In this document: positions 1 to 7,484 of the stretch, piece by piece
Numbering within the stretch: position 1 is the first letter of the stretch
How the letters are laid out: the number at the start of each line of letters is the position of its first letter
Origin: Aulosira sp. FACHB-615
GTDB lineage: Bacteria; Cyanobacteriota; Cyanobacteriia; Cyanobacteriales; Nostocaceae
Direction: 5' to 3'
DNA: 44,917 nt
Assembly: GCF_014698045.1 (NCBI RefSeq)
Contig: NZ_JACJSE010000041.1
Location: forward strand, 1-44,917
Translations under genes and position numbers: made by a program
Notes under the pieces: generated by a model
Told to the model about the DNA's origin: nothing
What the model saw: the letters and a program-made list of their open reading frames with translations, nothing else
Databases searched by the model: none

Positions 1-1111
1 TTAAGTTATTTTTGAAACAACTACTACTTACTTGCCTTAATTCACCTGTTGTTACATTTGAATACTGTTTTATCTGACTTGTACGGATGACTACGGTTGG
101 TGCAAGATGTGAGTCTATCGACTTCGCTAATATCTTCGGATCAACTTCAGAGGGAGGAAATTGTTGATCAGTTCTATCTACTTCCTGTTTACTACTTGTT
201 ACAACTTCCGGTTCTGATTGAGGGTTGTTACTAGCTTGGTTTCTTCTTGATCCAAAACATTTAAATTGTCTAACAGAATTTCCTAATTTAGTAGGTGGCG
301 TAGTTGGTTTAGTTTGCCCAAAAGACTGAATACTTTCCTTTACCTGAGAAGCCGAAGGTAGTCGAGACATCACACTACCAACACTGTTAGCTTTTGCCCC
401 CATGACATCGGCTTCTTTTTCTAGCGTAGAATCAACATTCGCACTGATTCCTTTCAATTGAATAGAAGGTTTGACTCTTCCTTGCTTTTGCTGAACTACG
501 TGCCATGCTTCATGGGGAAGGTGCTTTTCCTGTCCAGGTGCAACGTGAATATCTGTTCCTTGGGTATAGGCAGCAGCTTGAAACTTTGGAGGCTCGCTGG
601 AATTATAATGAACTTTGACATCATCCATTCCCATTCCAGAAAGATTTTCCACGCCTGTTTTTAAGTTATCAGGCAAGCCGGTGTTATTTTCAGGTTGAAT
701 TTCTTGACTTTGAATTGCCAACTCAGTTGGCTGTATGGTGTCTGCTGAACTATCTGGTTGTTGATGAGATTTATCTCCAAGCTGTTCAGTATGCAACTTC
801 ATCTGCAATGGGAAACTTGGTACTGCTGATTGCGAGATTTTTGACGTATAACTATCAGCTTGATAATTCGGATCAATTTTTAAATTACTCCAAGGTGAGA
901 CTGGCGATCGCTGCACAGGATTCTCTGTAACTATAGATACTTTAGGAAGATGTGATTTATATTGTCTAGTCTCGGTTGTATCTTGTGGTTGTTCTGAAGT
1001 TAAATTTTCTGATGGTGTTGATTCAACTTTAAATGGACGTGGTGCAAACTGATTGTTAGATGATGAATCAGATGTAGATTTACTATGATTAGCATGTTTT
1101 TTCTGATACAT
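1..1111 (-). CDS. DUF4157 (eCIS core domain) protein, 3' end outside window
   Basis: An uninterrupted reading frame runs on the minus strand from ATG at 1111-1109 off the left edge, giving 370 visible residues with no stop. Residues 1-140 are low-complexity and rich in Ser, Gln, Thr and Pro. Residues about 145-240 match the DUF4157 pattern: a GLPDNLKTGVENLSGM start, a V-K-V-H-Y motif near 165-169, a zinc-metalloprotease-like HEAWH at 200-204 (bases 500-514), and an EKEAD motif at 231-235. Residues after 250 are again disordered in character and must lead to a C-terminal domain outside the window. DUF4157 proteins are commonly encoded with extracellular contractile injection systems and often carry effector domains; whether this one is a cargo, a toxin or a processing enzyme cannot be seen here. 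No clear Shine-Dalgarno precedes the ATG. It is divergent from aspS. Confidence 0.85.
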   Translation of the reverse strand, partial: MYQKKHANHSKSTSDSSSNNQFAPRPFKVESTPSENLTSEQPQDTTETRQYKSHLPKVSIVTENPVQRSPVSPWSNLKIDPNYQADSYTSKISQSAVPSFPLQMKLHTEQLGDKSHQQPDSSADTIQPTELAIQSQEIQPENNTGLPDNLKTGVENLSGMGMDDVKVHYNSSEPPKFQAAAYTQGTDIHVAPGQEKHLPHEAWHVVQQKQGRVKPSIQLKGISANVDSTLEKEADVMGAKANSVGSVMSRLPSASQVKESIQSFGQTKPTTPPTKLGNSVRQFKCFGSRRNQASNNPQSEPEVVTSSKQEVDRTDQQFPPSEVDPKILAKSIDSHLAPTVVIRTSQIKQYSNVTTGELRQVSSSCFKNNL

Positions 1112-1399
1112 TTATTTTAAGTATGAATTTTATGCCTAAAATAGAATAAAAATAAACTTATGACTATTAGATAAAAGTCTATTGCTTTTTTATTGAAATT
1201 ATGATTAGAAATTTGGCTTAATTACAGAACATAACCCCAGAAACAGGGAAGAAGTTGAGAGTAGTTGAAAAAATTCAATTTGTATTGATTGGCGCGATAA
1301 TATGCGATCGGTTCTTCAATCAGATACTATTGATGCTAGATAATGGGAAAGCTTTGACTTTTATTGCCCCATCTAGCCCAGAAGAACAGATTAACTACT

Positions 1400-3187
1400 A
1401 TGCGAACTCACTATTGCGGCGAACTCCGAAAAGAAGATATTGGAGAAACTGTTACCTTGTACGGATGGGTAGACCGTCGCCGCGATCATGGGGGCGTGAT
1501 ATTCTTAGATTTACGCGATCGCTCTGGCACAGTCCAAATTGTCAGCGATCCGCAACGCACCCCCAACTCCTACGAGCAAGCCAATGCTTTGCGGAATGAA
1601 TACGTCGTCGAAATCACCGGCAGAGTAACGCAGCGTCCCGAAGAATCACTGAATAACCGCATTCCTACAGGTGAAGTAGAAATTTACGCGGATAAAATTA
1701 CCTTGTTGAATGCAGTCCGCAAGCAGCTACCATTCCAGGTTTCCAGTGCTGACACCGAATCGGTGCGGGAAGACTTAAGACTAAAATACCGTTATTTGGA
1801 TTTACGGCGCGATCGCATGGCGCAAAATATGCAACTGCGTCATCAAGTCGTCAAAGCCATGCGGCGCTATTTAGAAGATGGGGAAAATTTCATCGAAGTT
1901 GAAACCCCAGTCTTGACTCGTTCCACTCCCGAAGGTGCGCGGGACTATGTTTTACCCAGTCGTGTCAACCCTGGCGAATGGTTTGCTTTACCCCAATCAC
2001 CACAACTATTTAAACAAATCTTGATGGTATCCGGTATGGACAGATACTATCAGATTGCTCGTTGCTTCCGGGATGAAGACTTACGCGCCGACAGACAGCC
2101 AGAGTTCACCCAATTAGACATGGAAATGAGTTTCATGTCTCAAGAAGAAATTATCGAACTCAATGAAAAGCTTGTTTGTCATATCTTCAAAACCGTGAAA
2201 GGAATTGATTTACCCCATCCTTTCCCGCGCTTAACCTACGCTGATGCAATGGCGCGTTATGGTAGCGATAAACCCGACACTCGCTATGATTTAGAATTAG
2301 TCGATGTTTCCGATATTCTCAAAGACTCTGGTTTTAAAGTCTTTCGGGATGCTGTCGCCCACGGTGGTATTGTCAAAATCCTTCCCATTCCCAACGGTAA
2401 CGACAAAATTTCTAACGTCCGCATTAAACCAGGCGGCGACATCTTCAGAGAAGCTAGTGAAGCCGGCGCGAAAGGTTTAGCTTATATCCGTGTTAGGGAA
2501 GATGGGGAAATTGACACCATCGGCGCAATTAAAGACAACCTCACCGCCGAACAAAAAGCTGAACTTCTCCGCCGCACAGGTGCAGAAGCCGGACATTTGT
2601 TATTGTTTGCGGCTGGTGATGTTGGTACTGTTAACAAAACTTTAGATAGATTACGGCAATTTACTGCTAAAGAATTTGGGTTAATCAATCCCGATAAACT
2701 CAATTTGTTATGGATTGTTGATTTCCCGATGTTTGAGTGGAATGCTGACGAAAAACGTTTGGAAGCATTACACCACCCATTTACCGCACCCCATCCCGAT
2801 GATTTACACGACTTAAAAACCGCCCGCGCCCAAGCTTACGACTTGGTATTTAACGGCTTTGAAGTTGGCGGTGGTAGTTTGCGAATTTATCAGCGAGAAA
2901 TTCAAGAACAGGTATTTGAAACCATTGGCTTGTCTCCAGAAGAAGCGCAAAGTAAATTCGGTTTCCTTCTAGAAGCTTTTGAATACGGTACACCGCCGCA
3001 TGGTGGTATCGCCTACGGTTTAGATCGTTTGGTGATGTTACTTGCTGGGGAAGAATCTATCCGTGATGTGATTGCTTTTCCGAAGACACAACAAGCCCGT
3101 TGCTTGTTAACAGATGCGCCTTCTGGGGTGGATGCGAAGCAATTAAAAGAACTGCACGTTGCTTCGACATATAAACCCAAGTCATAA
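1400..3187 (+). CDS. aspS: aspartate--tRNA ligase
   Basis: Cytoplasmic class II aminoacyl-tRNA synthetase that charges tRNA-Asp, 595 aa, the usual length for the bacterial type with a GAD insertion. The start is ATG at 1400, giving the typical N-terminus MRTHYCGELR; an in-frame TTG at 1364 would only add residues not expected in the family. Visible elements in order: the OB-fold anticodon domain with GWVDRRRDHGG (residues 22-32), the RYLDLRR motif, FRDEDLRADRQPEFTQ of motif 2, the GAD-type insert, HHPFTAPHP, and a C-terminal motif 3 with GIAYGLDRLVMLL. Residue 30 is His where E. coli has Leu30; a His at this place is associated with non-discriminating AspRS, which also make Asp-tRNA-Asn for GatCAB amidation. 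That substrate range is inference. The gene appears monocistronic. Confidence 0.97.
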   Translation: MRTHYCGELRKEDIGETVTLYGWVDRRRDHGGVIFLDLRDRSGTVQIVSDPQRTPNSYEQANALRNEYVVEITGRVTQRPEESLNNRIPTGEVEIYADKITLLNAVRKQLPFQVSSADTESVREDLRLKYRYLDLRRDRMAQNMQLRHQVVKAMRRYLEDGENFIEVETPVLTRSTPEGARDYVLPSRVNPGEWFALPQSPQLFKQILMVSGMDRYYQIARCFRDEDLRADRQPEFTQLDMEMSFMSQEEIIELNEKLVCHIFKTVKGIDLPHPFPRLTYADAMARYGSDKPDTRYDLELVDVSDILKDSGFKVFRDAVAHGGIVKILPIPNGNDKISNVRIKPGGDIFREASEAGAKGLAYIRVREDGEIDTIGAIKDNLTAEQKAELLRRTGAEAGHLLLFAAGDVGTVNKTLDRLRQFTAKEFGLINPDKLNLLWIVDFPMFEWNADEKRLEALHHPFTAPHPDDLHDLKTARAQAYDLVFNGFEVGGGSLRIYQREIQEQVFETIGLSPEEAQSKFGFLLEAFEYGTPPHGGIAYGLDRLVMLLAGEESIRDVIAFPKTQQARCLLTDAPSGVDAKQLKELHVASTYKPKS

Positions 3188-3217
3188 CAAAGTCCAAGGG
3201 GATTTAATAAGTAAAAG

Positions 3218-3267
3218 GGTAAAAGTAAAAAGAAATAAAAAATTAGTATTTCTTTTTACTTTTTACC
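3218..3267. terminator. hairpin downstream of aspS
   Basis: Arms 3218-3237 and 3247-3267 are complementary along their whole length apart from one bulged A. They are made of A-rich (left) and T-rich (right) sequence ending in GG/CC, with a 9-base loop. It lies 30 bases after the aspS stop. It may end the transcript, but AT-rich inverted sequences of this kind are also dispersed filler in such genomes, so the function is not certain. Confidence 0.45.
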
Positions 3268-3313
3268 TTTAACTTTTGCCTTGTTTGATAATGCTGTCAA
3301 AATATAATTAAGG

Positions 3314-3450
3314 CTATATAGGACTCATATTTGATTTGGGAAAAAAATCAGTATACTCAGATCAGGCTTCTTTCCTACTCCCGACTCCCCATTCCCTGTT
3401 CCCTACCTACACAAATAAATTCAGAAATCAAACCGGATTCCTATATATAG
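3314..3450. repeat. inverted-repeat element B, copy 1
   Basis: A stretch of about 137 bp whose ends are imperfect inverted repeats: CTATATAGGACTCATATTTG at 3314-3333, and the reverse complement of a similar sequence at 3425-3450. The core (AAATCAGTATACTCAGATCA, 3345-3364, then GGCTTCTTTCCTAC) recurs at 35235-35350. It has the form of a small non-coding transposable element. Its right end stops 6 bases before the start codon of the Uma2 gene, so the element must supply that gene's leader and possibly its promoter. No target duplication can be assigned with confidence. Confidence 0.65.
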
Positions 3451-3456
3451 TTTCTT

Positions 3457-4185
3457 ATGAGTGAATCTATTATCTTGACAGAGGACGGTTTATTACCGGA
3501 GGATGTGTTACCAGATGTCAGTCAATTGGTAACAGAAGACGACGCAGCAGTGGATAATCTACCATCGGAAAAACAACAACGCCTATTAACAGAACCCCTT
3601 TACAGTTCTTGGAGAGGTGCAAATAATTCCCCAGGGTTTCTTGTGGCTGCTAATGTGGGGTTGTTTGCTAGTAGTTATCAACCAGCAATTGTACCTGATG
3701 TCTTCTTGAGCCTGGATGTACAAGTAGCCGAAAATTGGTGGGAAAAAAGACATCGTTCTTATTTCTTTTGGGAATTTGGTAAACCACCAGAAGTAGTGAT
3801 TGAAATTGTCTCAAATCGAGAAGGGAATGAAACAGGGCGTAAATTCTTAGAATATGCCCGGATGCGGATTTTATACTACATTATTTTCGACCCATCTCAG
3901 CAACTTGGTGGTGAAGTTCTGCAAATGTATGAATTGCAAGGACGGCAATATGTAACCATGAGCGAACAATGGTTGACAGAAGTTGAGCTAGGGTTATGTT
4001 TGTGGGAGGGCGTGTATGAAGGCAAACGCGATATTTGGCTGAGGTGGTGTGATGCGGAAGGGAATGTCATTCCTACTGGTGCAGAACGGGCTGAACAAGA
4101 ACGAGCGGCTAAAGAAGCTGCACTGCAACGTGCTGAACGTTTGGCGGCACAATTACGGGCTTTGGGGGTAGAACCGGAAGTATGA
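3457..4185 (+). CDS. Uma2 family (DUF820) restriction-endonuclease-like protein
   Basis: 242-aa soluble protein of the Uma2/DUF820 family, a PD-(D/E)XK nuclease-fold group greatly expanded in cyanobacteria, mostly of unknown role. The core is visible at residues about 60-180: a P-D-V-F sequence near residue 80 (IVPDVFLSLD), PPEVVIEIVS with the second acidic position, and ARMRILYYIIFDP. The C-terminus (about 205-238) is a short Ala/Glu/Arg-rich coiled coil (AERAEQERAAKEAALQRAER), a common tail in this family. The ATG at 3457 follows directly on the end of repeat element B and lacks a good ribosome-binding site. It is convergent with the small gene at 4512-4357. Nuclease activity is inferred from the family only. 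Confidence 0.85.
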   Translation: MSESIILTEDGLLPEDVLPDVSQLVTEDDAAVDNLPSEKQQRLLTEPLYSSWRGANNSPGFLVAANVGLFASSYQPAIVPDVFLSLDVQVAENWWEKRHRSYFFWEFGKPPEVVIEIVSNREGNETGRKFLEYARMRILYYIIFDPSQQLGGEVLQMYELQGRQYVTMSEQWLTEVELGLCLWEGVYEGKRDIWLRWCDAEGNVIPTGAERAEQERAAKEAALQRAERLAAQLRALGVEPEV

Positions 4186-4205
4186 AATGGCAGGACAAAA
4201 GAGAC

Positions 4206-4285
4206 AAGGGGTAGGAGGTAGAAGAAAATTCTTCCCCCATTCCCAACTCCCCACTCCCAACTCCCAGTTCCCCACTCAGCACTCA
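4206..4285. repeat. low-complexity CCCAACTCCC-type repetitive tract
   Basis: Short degenerate repeats of the ACTCCC/CCCAACTC kind fill 4234-4285 after a purine-rich tract (GGGGTAGGAGG). Similar tracts occur at 3375-3410 and 5755-5800. This is the short tandemly repeated sequence typical of Nostoc-like genomes. I see no gene in it. Confidence 0.5.
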
Positions 4286-4288
4286 ACA

Positions 4289-4313
4289 AAAAACCCGCCG
4301 AAGCGGGGGTTTC
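4289..4313 (-). terminator. rho-independent terminator of the 51-aa gene
   Basis: Read on the minus strand this is a stem AAACCCCCGC/GCGGGTTT with a TTCG tetraloop, followed by a run of T (TTTTTTG). It lies 45 bases after the stop of the small gene at 4512-4357 and in the right direction for it. On the plus strand the T run is short, so termination of the Uma2 transcript here would be weaker. Confidence 0.8.
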
Positions 4314-4356
4314 CACACAACAAAACTATAAACAGTCAACTCTTGCTTTACCAGAC

Positions 4357-4512
4357 TTAGCCGATATATCTCATTTCGGCTTCTAGTTGATGAATTAGCT
4401 TTTCGTTACCTTGGGCTTTAGCTACTTCTAAGCGATGTTCCAAGCTTTTTCTCAGGTTTTGTCTGTGAGCTTCTTTAGCTTGTCTCATAGCCTGTAATCT
4501 ATTTTGATTCAT
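4357..4512 (-). CDS. pirA: 51-aa protein, candidate PII-interacting regulator of arginine synthesis (PirA)
   Basis: Frame from ATG 4512-4510 to TAA 4359-4357, 51 codons, preceded by a good ribosome-binding site (AGAGGG, 8 bases before the ATG) and followed by a canonical terminator. The protein is charged and helical: MNQNRLQAMRQAKEAHRQNL, then KSLEHRLEVAKAQGNEKLI, then HQLEAEMRYIG. It has no membrane segment or signal peptide. Length and the pattern H-R-L-E-V-A-(R/K)-A-x-G-(D/N)-E-x-L-I-x-x-L-E-A-E fit my recollection of the small cyanobacterial family that contains PirA (51 aa in Synechocystis). PirA binds PII and relieves arginine-pathway activation of N-acetylglutamate kinase. The promoter carries an NtcA box at a repressing position, and pirA is reported to be NtcA-repressed. 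That the gene is real is nearly certain; the name is a moderate-confidence inference. Confidence 0.6.
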   Translation of the reverse strand: MNQNRLQAMRQAKEAHRQNLRKSLEHRLEVAKAQGNEKLIHQLEAEMRYIG

Positions 4513-4553
4513 AGTTATTTCCCTCTTTATGCTTTTTTCTGTTTAGTATTGCT

Positions 4554-4584
4554 AATATAGCACAGGTTTTGTAGCTGTTGCTAC
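4554..4584 (-). promoter_or_regulatory. NtcA box overlapping the -35 of the 51-aa gene
   Basis: GTAGCTGTTGCTAC at 4571-4584 is a perfect GTA-N8-TAC NtcA consensus. Read toward the small minus-strand gene, a -10-like TATATT follows at 4559-4554, only 11 bases after the box. The box therefore lies over the -35 position (about 4577-4582), which suits repression rather than class II activation, where the spacing is about 22. The box is also about 40 bp upstream of the divergent gene at 4624 and could affect both. Confidence 0.65.
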
Positions 4585-4623
4585 AGAAATTTACATCTTT
4601 ATATATGTGAATATTGTAGGTTT

Positions 4624-5427
4624 ATGGCAAAAAAGGCAATGAACACCCGATCGCACCTGACATTACTCAGCGATTTTGGCGATCGCGATGTTTATGTCGG
4701 GGTGATGAAAGGTATAATTGCTCAAATCAACCCAGAAATTAGGGTTATCGACTTAACACACCAAATTCCGCCACAAAATCTTGTTGCTGCTAGATTTTGC
4801 TTGATGAATGCTTATCCCTACTTTCCCGATGGAACAGTACATATAGCAGTAGTAGATCCGGGGGTGGGTGGAAACCGGAGAGCGATCGCAGTAGAATTGG
4901 CTGGAGGGTTTTTAGTCGGCCCCGATAATGGCATATTTAGCGGTATACTCAGTCAAACTCCCGCAGTCGCAGCCGTGGAACTGACAAACCCAGACTACTG
5001 GTTAACTCCCCAACCTAGTCGTACTTTTCATGGTAGAGATATTTTCGCACCTGTGGGAGCTAATCTGGCTAGTGGCGTTCCGTTGAAATATTTGGGAAAC
5101 GAAATCAATCCCGCAACTTTGTTACAGCTAGGGATGGGCAAATGTCAAACAACTAGCCGTGGTGTGTTGGGACATATTCAATATATAGATCACTTTGGCA
5201 ATTTAATCAGCAATATTCCTCAAAGTTGCGTGGAAGGTAAAACCTGGTGCGTGCAGATTGCGGGGTTGACAATCCCAGGATGTGAAACTTACAGTAATTG
5301 CCAAGTTGGTGAAGCTGTCGCCTTAGTTGGTAGTCATGGCTGGGTAGAAATCGCCATCAATGGCGGAAATGCACATTCACAGTTGCAAATGAGCTACCAA
5401 GATACTTTAGAAGTTTTATTTTGGTAG
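4624..5427 (+). CDS. SAM hydroxide adenosyltransferase (DUF62/SAM_HAT)
   Basis: 267-aa cytoplasmic enzyme of the fluorinase/chlorinase superfamily. Members without the halide-binding loop hydrolyse S-adenosylmethionine to adenosine and methionine using an Asp-Arg-His-activated water. Visible family motifs: LLSDFGDRDVYVGVMKG at residues 14-30 with the conserved Asp that binds the ribose; VVDPGVGGNRRAIAV at about 76-90; GPDNGIF; TFHGRDIFAPVGANLASG, which carries the His and Arg of the active site; and YIDHFGNLISNI in the C-terminal domain. The start at 4624 has GTAGG upstream; ATG 4642 is an alternative (MNTRSHLTLLSDFGD). It is divergent from the 51-aa gene across a 111-bp promoter region and followed by a hairpin terminator. 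The physiological role in cyanobacteria is not known. Confidence 0.9.
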   Translation: MAKKAMNTRSHLTLLSDFGDRDVYVGVMKGIIAQINPEIRVIDLTHQIPPQNLVAARFCLMNAYPYFPDGTVHIAVVDPGVGGNRRAIAVELAGGFLVGPDNGIFSGILSQTPAVAAVELTNPDYWLTPQPSRTFHGRDIFAPVGANLASGVPLKYLGNEINPATLLQLGMGKCQTTSRGVLGHIQYIDHFGNLISNIPQSCVEGKTWCVQIAGLTIPGCETYSNCQVGEAVALVGSHGWVEIAINGGNAHSQLQMSYQDTLEVLFW

Positions 5428-5438
5428 ATTTTCTGGAA

Positions 5439-5470
5439 TAGTTTGTGGCTCTCCCAAACTAGATATTTTT
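5439..5470 (+). terminator. rho-independent terminator
   Basis: TAGTTTG (5439-5445) pairs with CAAACTA (5455-5461), with further pairing inside, and is followed by GATATTTTT. It lies 12 bases after the stop of the SAM adenosyltransferase gene. Confidence 0.65.
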
Positions 5471-5496
5471 ACCACGCATAACAGAGGTGTCTTATT

Positions 5497-5885
5497 TAGG
5501 ACTTACGCAGTAAGACGAAATATTAAGGGTGTAGGGGTATACCCGGATTTCTCGCAAGAGAGAAATCCAGGGGTGTGGGCAATACTTTTCGGATAAGGAA
5601 TTTACTTGTGAAGGTATCTTGGGTGCAGGGGCGCAAGGGAGAATTAACAGTAACCTCTCCCCTGCCCCTCTGCTCCTCCGCACAACTGCTGCCTCAACGA
5701 AGAGATATCTTAACCGAAAGGTATTGGGGGTGTGGGAGGATGGTGAAGAAATCTTTCCCCCCACACTCCCCACACTCCCCTCTCTCTCCACACCCGCTAC
5801 CCATACGTGAGAAATTCGGGTTACACCCCATACCCTTTCACCCCTATACCCAACCTCCACAGACAATCTTGGTGCGTAAGTCCTA
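5497..5885. mobile_element. MITE-like element A, copy 1 (389 bp)
   Basis: Perfect 13-bp terminal inverted repeats TAGGACTTACGCA (5497-5509 and 5873-5885), flanked on both sides by the direct repeat TTATT (5492-5496 and 5886-5890). The interior is non-coding: pyrimidine-rich low-complexity sequence (CCCCACACTCCC-type). Short open frames on either strand inside it have no credible start or composition. The same ends and a 5-bp duplication occur at 23096, 30004 and 33646, which defines a family. Confidence 0.8.
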
Positions 5886-6062
5886 TTATTCATTAAATAT
5901 TGTGTGCTAGACTACATTTTCTCATTACCAAAAAGCCAAAAATTCCCACTTTAGTATATTCATATAATTAAAAAAAACGATATTTTGGGAAATCTAAATC
6001 CGGAAGATGCTGAATTATTTTGTATTTATAATTGTTCTTTGCAAAGGCAGTCAAACCCACTG

Positions 6063-7322
6063 ATGAATCGGTTGACTAAACATTGGATTATTTACTTAAT
6101 AGCTTTAGAATTTATACTTTGTTTAACAGTATTTACCCTACCTTCTTTTTCATTTTATGCTCAACCAAAAAACCAAACAATGGTTACAGAAATTCGTGGT
6201 GTTTGGTTAACTAACGTTGCTAGTGGGGTTTTGTTTGTTCCTTGGGGAATTGACCGCGCTATTAATCAATTAGCGGCGCTGAATTTTAATACGATTTATC
6301 CTGTAGTTTGGAATCGGGGTAATACTTTTTACAAAAGTAATGTTGCTAAAAATACGATTGGGGAAGAAGCAGAACCAACACTGAATTTTATGCACGGTGG
6401 ACAAGATGTTTTAGCCAAGATTATTAAACTTGCTAAACCCAAAGGTTTGACTGTGATTCCCTGGTTTGAATATGGTTTTATGACACCGCCAAATTCTGAG
6501 TTAGCCAAACGTTATCCTGATTGGTTAACCATTGGACAAGCAGGTGTAAATTCTGTTAAAGAAGTTTTGCCAGAAGACGCTAACAATGGGGCTGCAACTA
6601 AACAAGCTTGGTTAAATCCTCTAAATCCAGAAGTGCAAGATTTTATTTTAGAGCTCATTTTAGAAGTTGTAAGTAATTACAATGTAAATGGCATTCAACT
6701 GGATGATCATTTTGGAATGCCAGTCCAATTTGGTTACGATCGCTTCACTGTCGAACTCTACAAACAAGAACATCAAGGTCAAAATCCGCCGACTGATCCC
6801 TTTAACCCAGAATGGATGCGTTGGCGTGCTAACAAAATTACGGCATTCATGGGGAGAATTTATCGCAGCATCAAGGAAATTGAACCGAATGCAAAATTAT
6901 CTCTGTCTCCCAATGCACAAGCTTTTGCATATAAATATTATTTGCAAGATTGGGAAACTTGGGTAAAAAACGGCTGGGTGGATGAGTTGGTGTTGCAAGT
7001 ATACCGCCATAATCAAAATAGCTTTAAGACCGAATTAGAACAACCAGCCATAAAATCAGCCCTCTCCAAAATTCCGGTTGTGATTGGTATCTCTACGGGA
7101 ACTTTACGCAACCCGGTGAGAATTTCCCAAATTAAAGAACAAATTGATATGGTACGCGATCGCTCTTTTTCTGGCATCTCTTTTTTCTATTGGGAAAGTT
7201 TATGGGGTTACATCGCACCCGAAACACCCCAAAAGCGGCGCAAGGTGTTCCAAGAACTGTTTAACACCAAAGCCATCAGGCCATTTCCGATTGATGAAAC
7301 AGGTAGTAGGTTGAGGTTGTGA
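6063..7322 (+). CDS. glycoside hydrolase family 10-like (GHL10/DUF187) exported protein
   Basis: 419-aa protein. The ATG at 6063 (MNRLTKHWIIYLIALEFILC) is chosen over a TTG at 5985 because it gives a clean N-terminal signal or anchor segment (residues about 8-34). From residue 42 the GHL10 (PF02638) domain is recognisable: EIRGVWLTNVASGVL, FNTIYPVVWNRGNTFYKS, TVIPWFEYGFM, PDWLT, WLNPLNPEVQDFILELI, the acidic NGIQLDDHFGMP segment likely to hold a catalytic carboxylate, then SLSPNAQAFAYKYYLQDW and a C-terminal ISFFYWESLW strand. Families with this domain act on cell-wall or polysaccharide glycosides in the periplasm or outside; the substrate here is unknown. The ribosome-binding site is weak. 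The next gene follows after 162 bp and may be independent. Confidence 0.85.
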   Translation: MNRLTKHWIIYLIALEFILCLTVFTLPSFSFYAQPKNQTMVTEIRGVWLTNVASGVLFVPWGIDRAINQLAALNFNTIYPVVWNRGNTFYKSNVAKNTIGEEAEPTLNFMHGGQDVLAKIIKLAKPKGLTVIPWFEYGFMTPPNSELAKRYPDWLTIGQAGVNSVKEVLPEDANNGAATKQAWLNPLNPEVQDFILELILEVVSNYNVNGIQLDDHFGMPVQFGYDRFTVELYKQEHQGQNPPTDPFNPEWMRWRANKITAFMGRIYRSIKEIEPNAKLSLSPNAQAFAYKYYLQDWETWVKNGWVDELVLQVYRHNQNSFKTELEQPAIKSALSKIPVVIGISTGTLRNPVRISQIKEQIDMVRDRSFSGISFFYWESLWGYIAPETPQKRRKVFQELFNTKAIRPFPIDETGSRLRL

Positions 7323-7338
7323 TTTGGGGGATGAGGGA

Positions 7339-7370
7339 AGGGAGACAAGGGAGACAAGGGAGACAAGGGG
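7339..7370. repeat. tandem repeat, 9-bp unit GGGAGACAA
   Basis: Three consecutive near-exact copies of a GGGAGACAA unit, continuing into GGGGAATGAGGGG, lie just after the glycosidase stop codon. It is a short tandemly repeated sequence with no coding role seen. Confidence 0.6.
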
Positions 7371-7484
7371 AATGAGGGGTGTTTCGACTTAATAATATTT
7401 TTGTGACATTGGATTGACTAACAGAAATTATTCAATATATTAATAGCGAAGAATTAGTAATTAAAATTTACCAAAATATTTTTG

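Noticed and set aside
5492..5910. Open frames of 63-133 codons on both strands
   Set aside because: They lie inside element A copy 1, consist of low-complexity Pro/Ser/Leu translations and have no ribosome-binding site.
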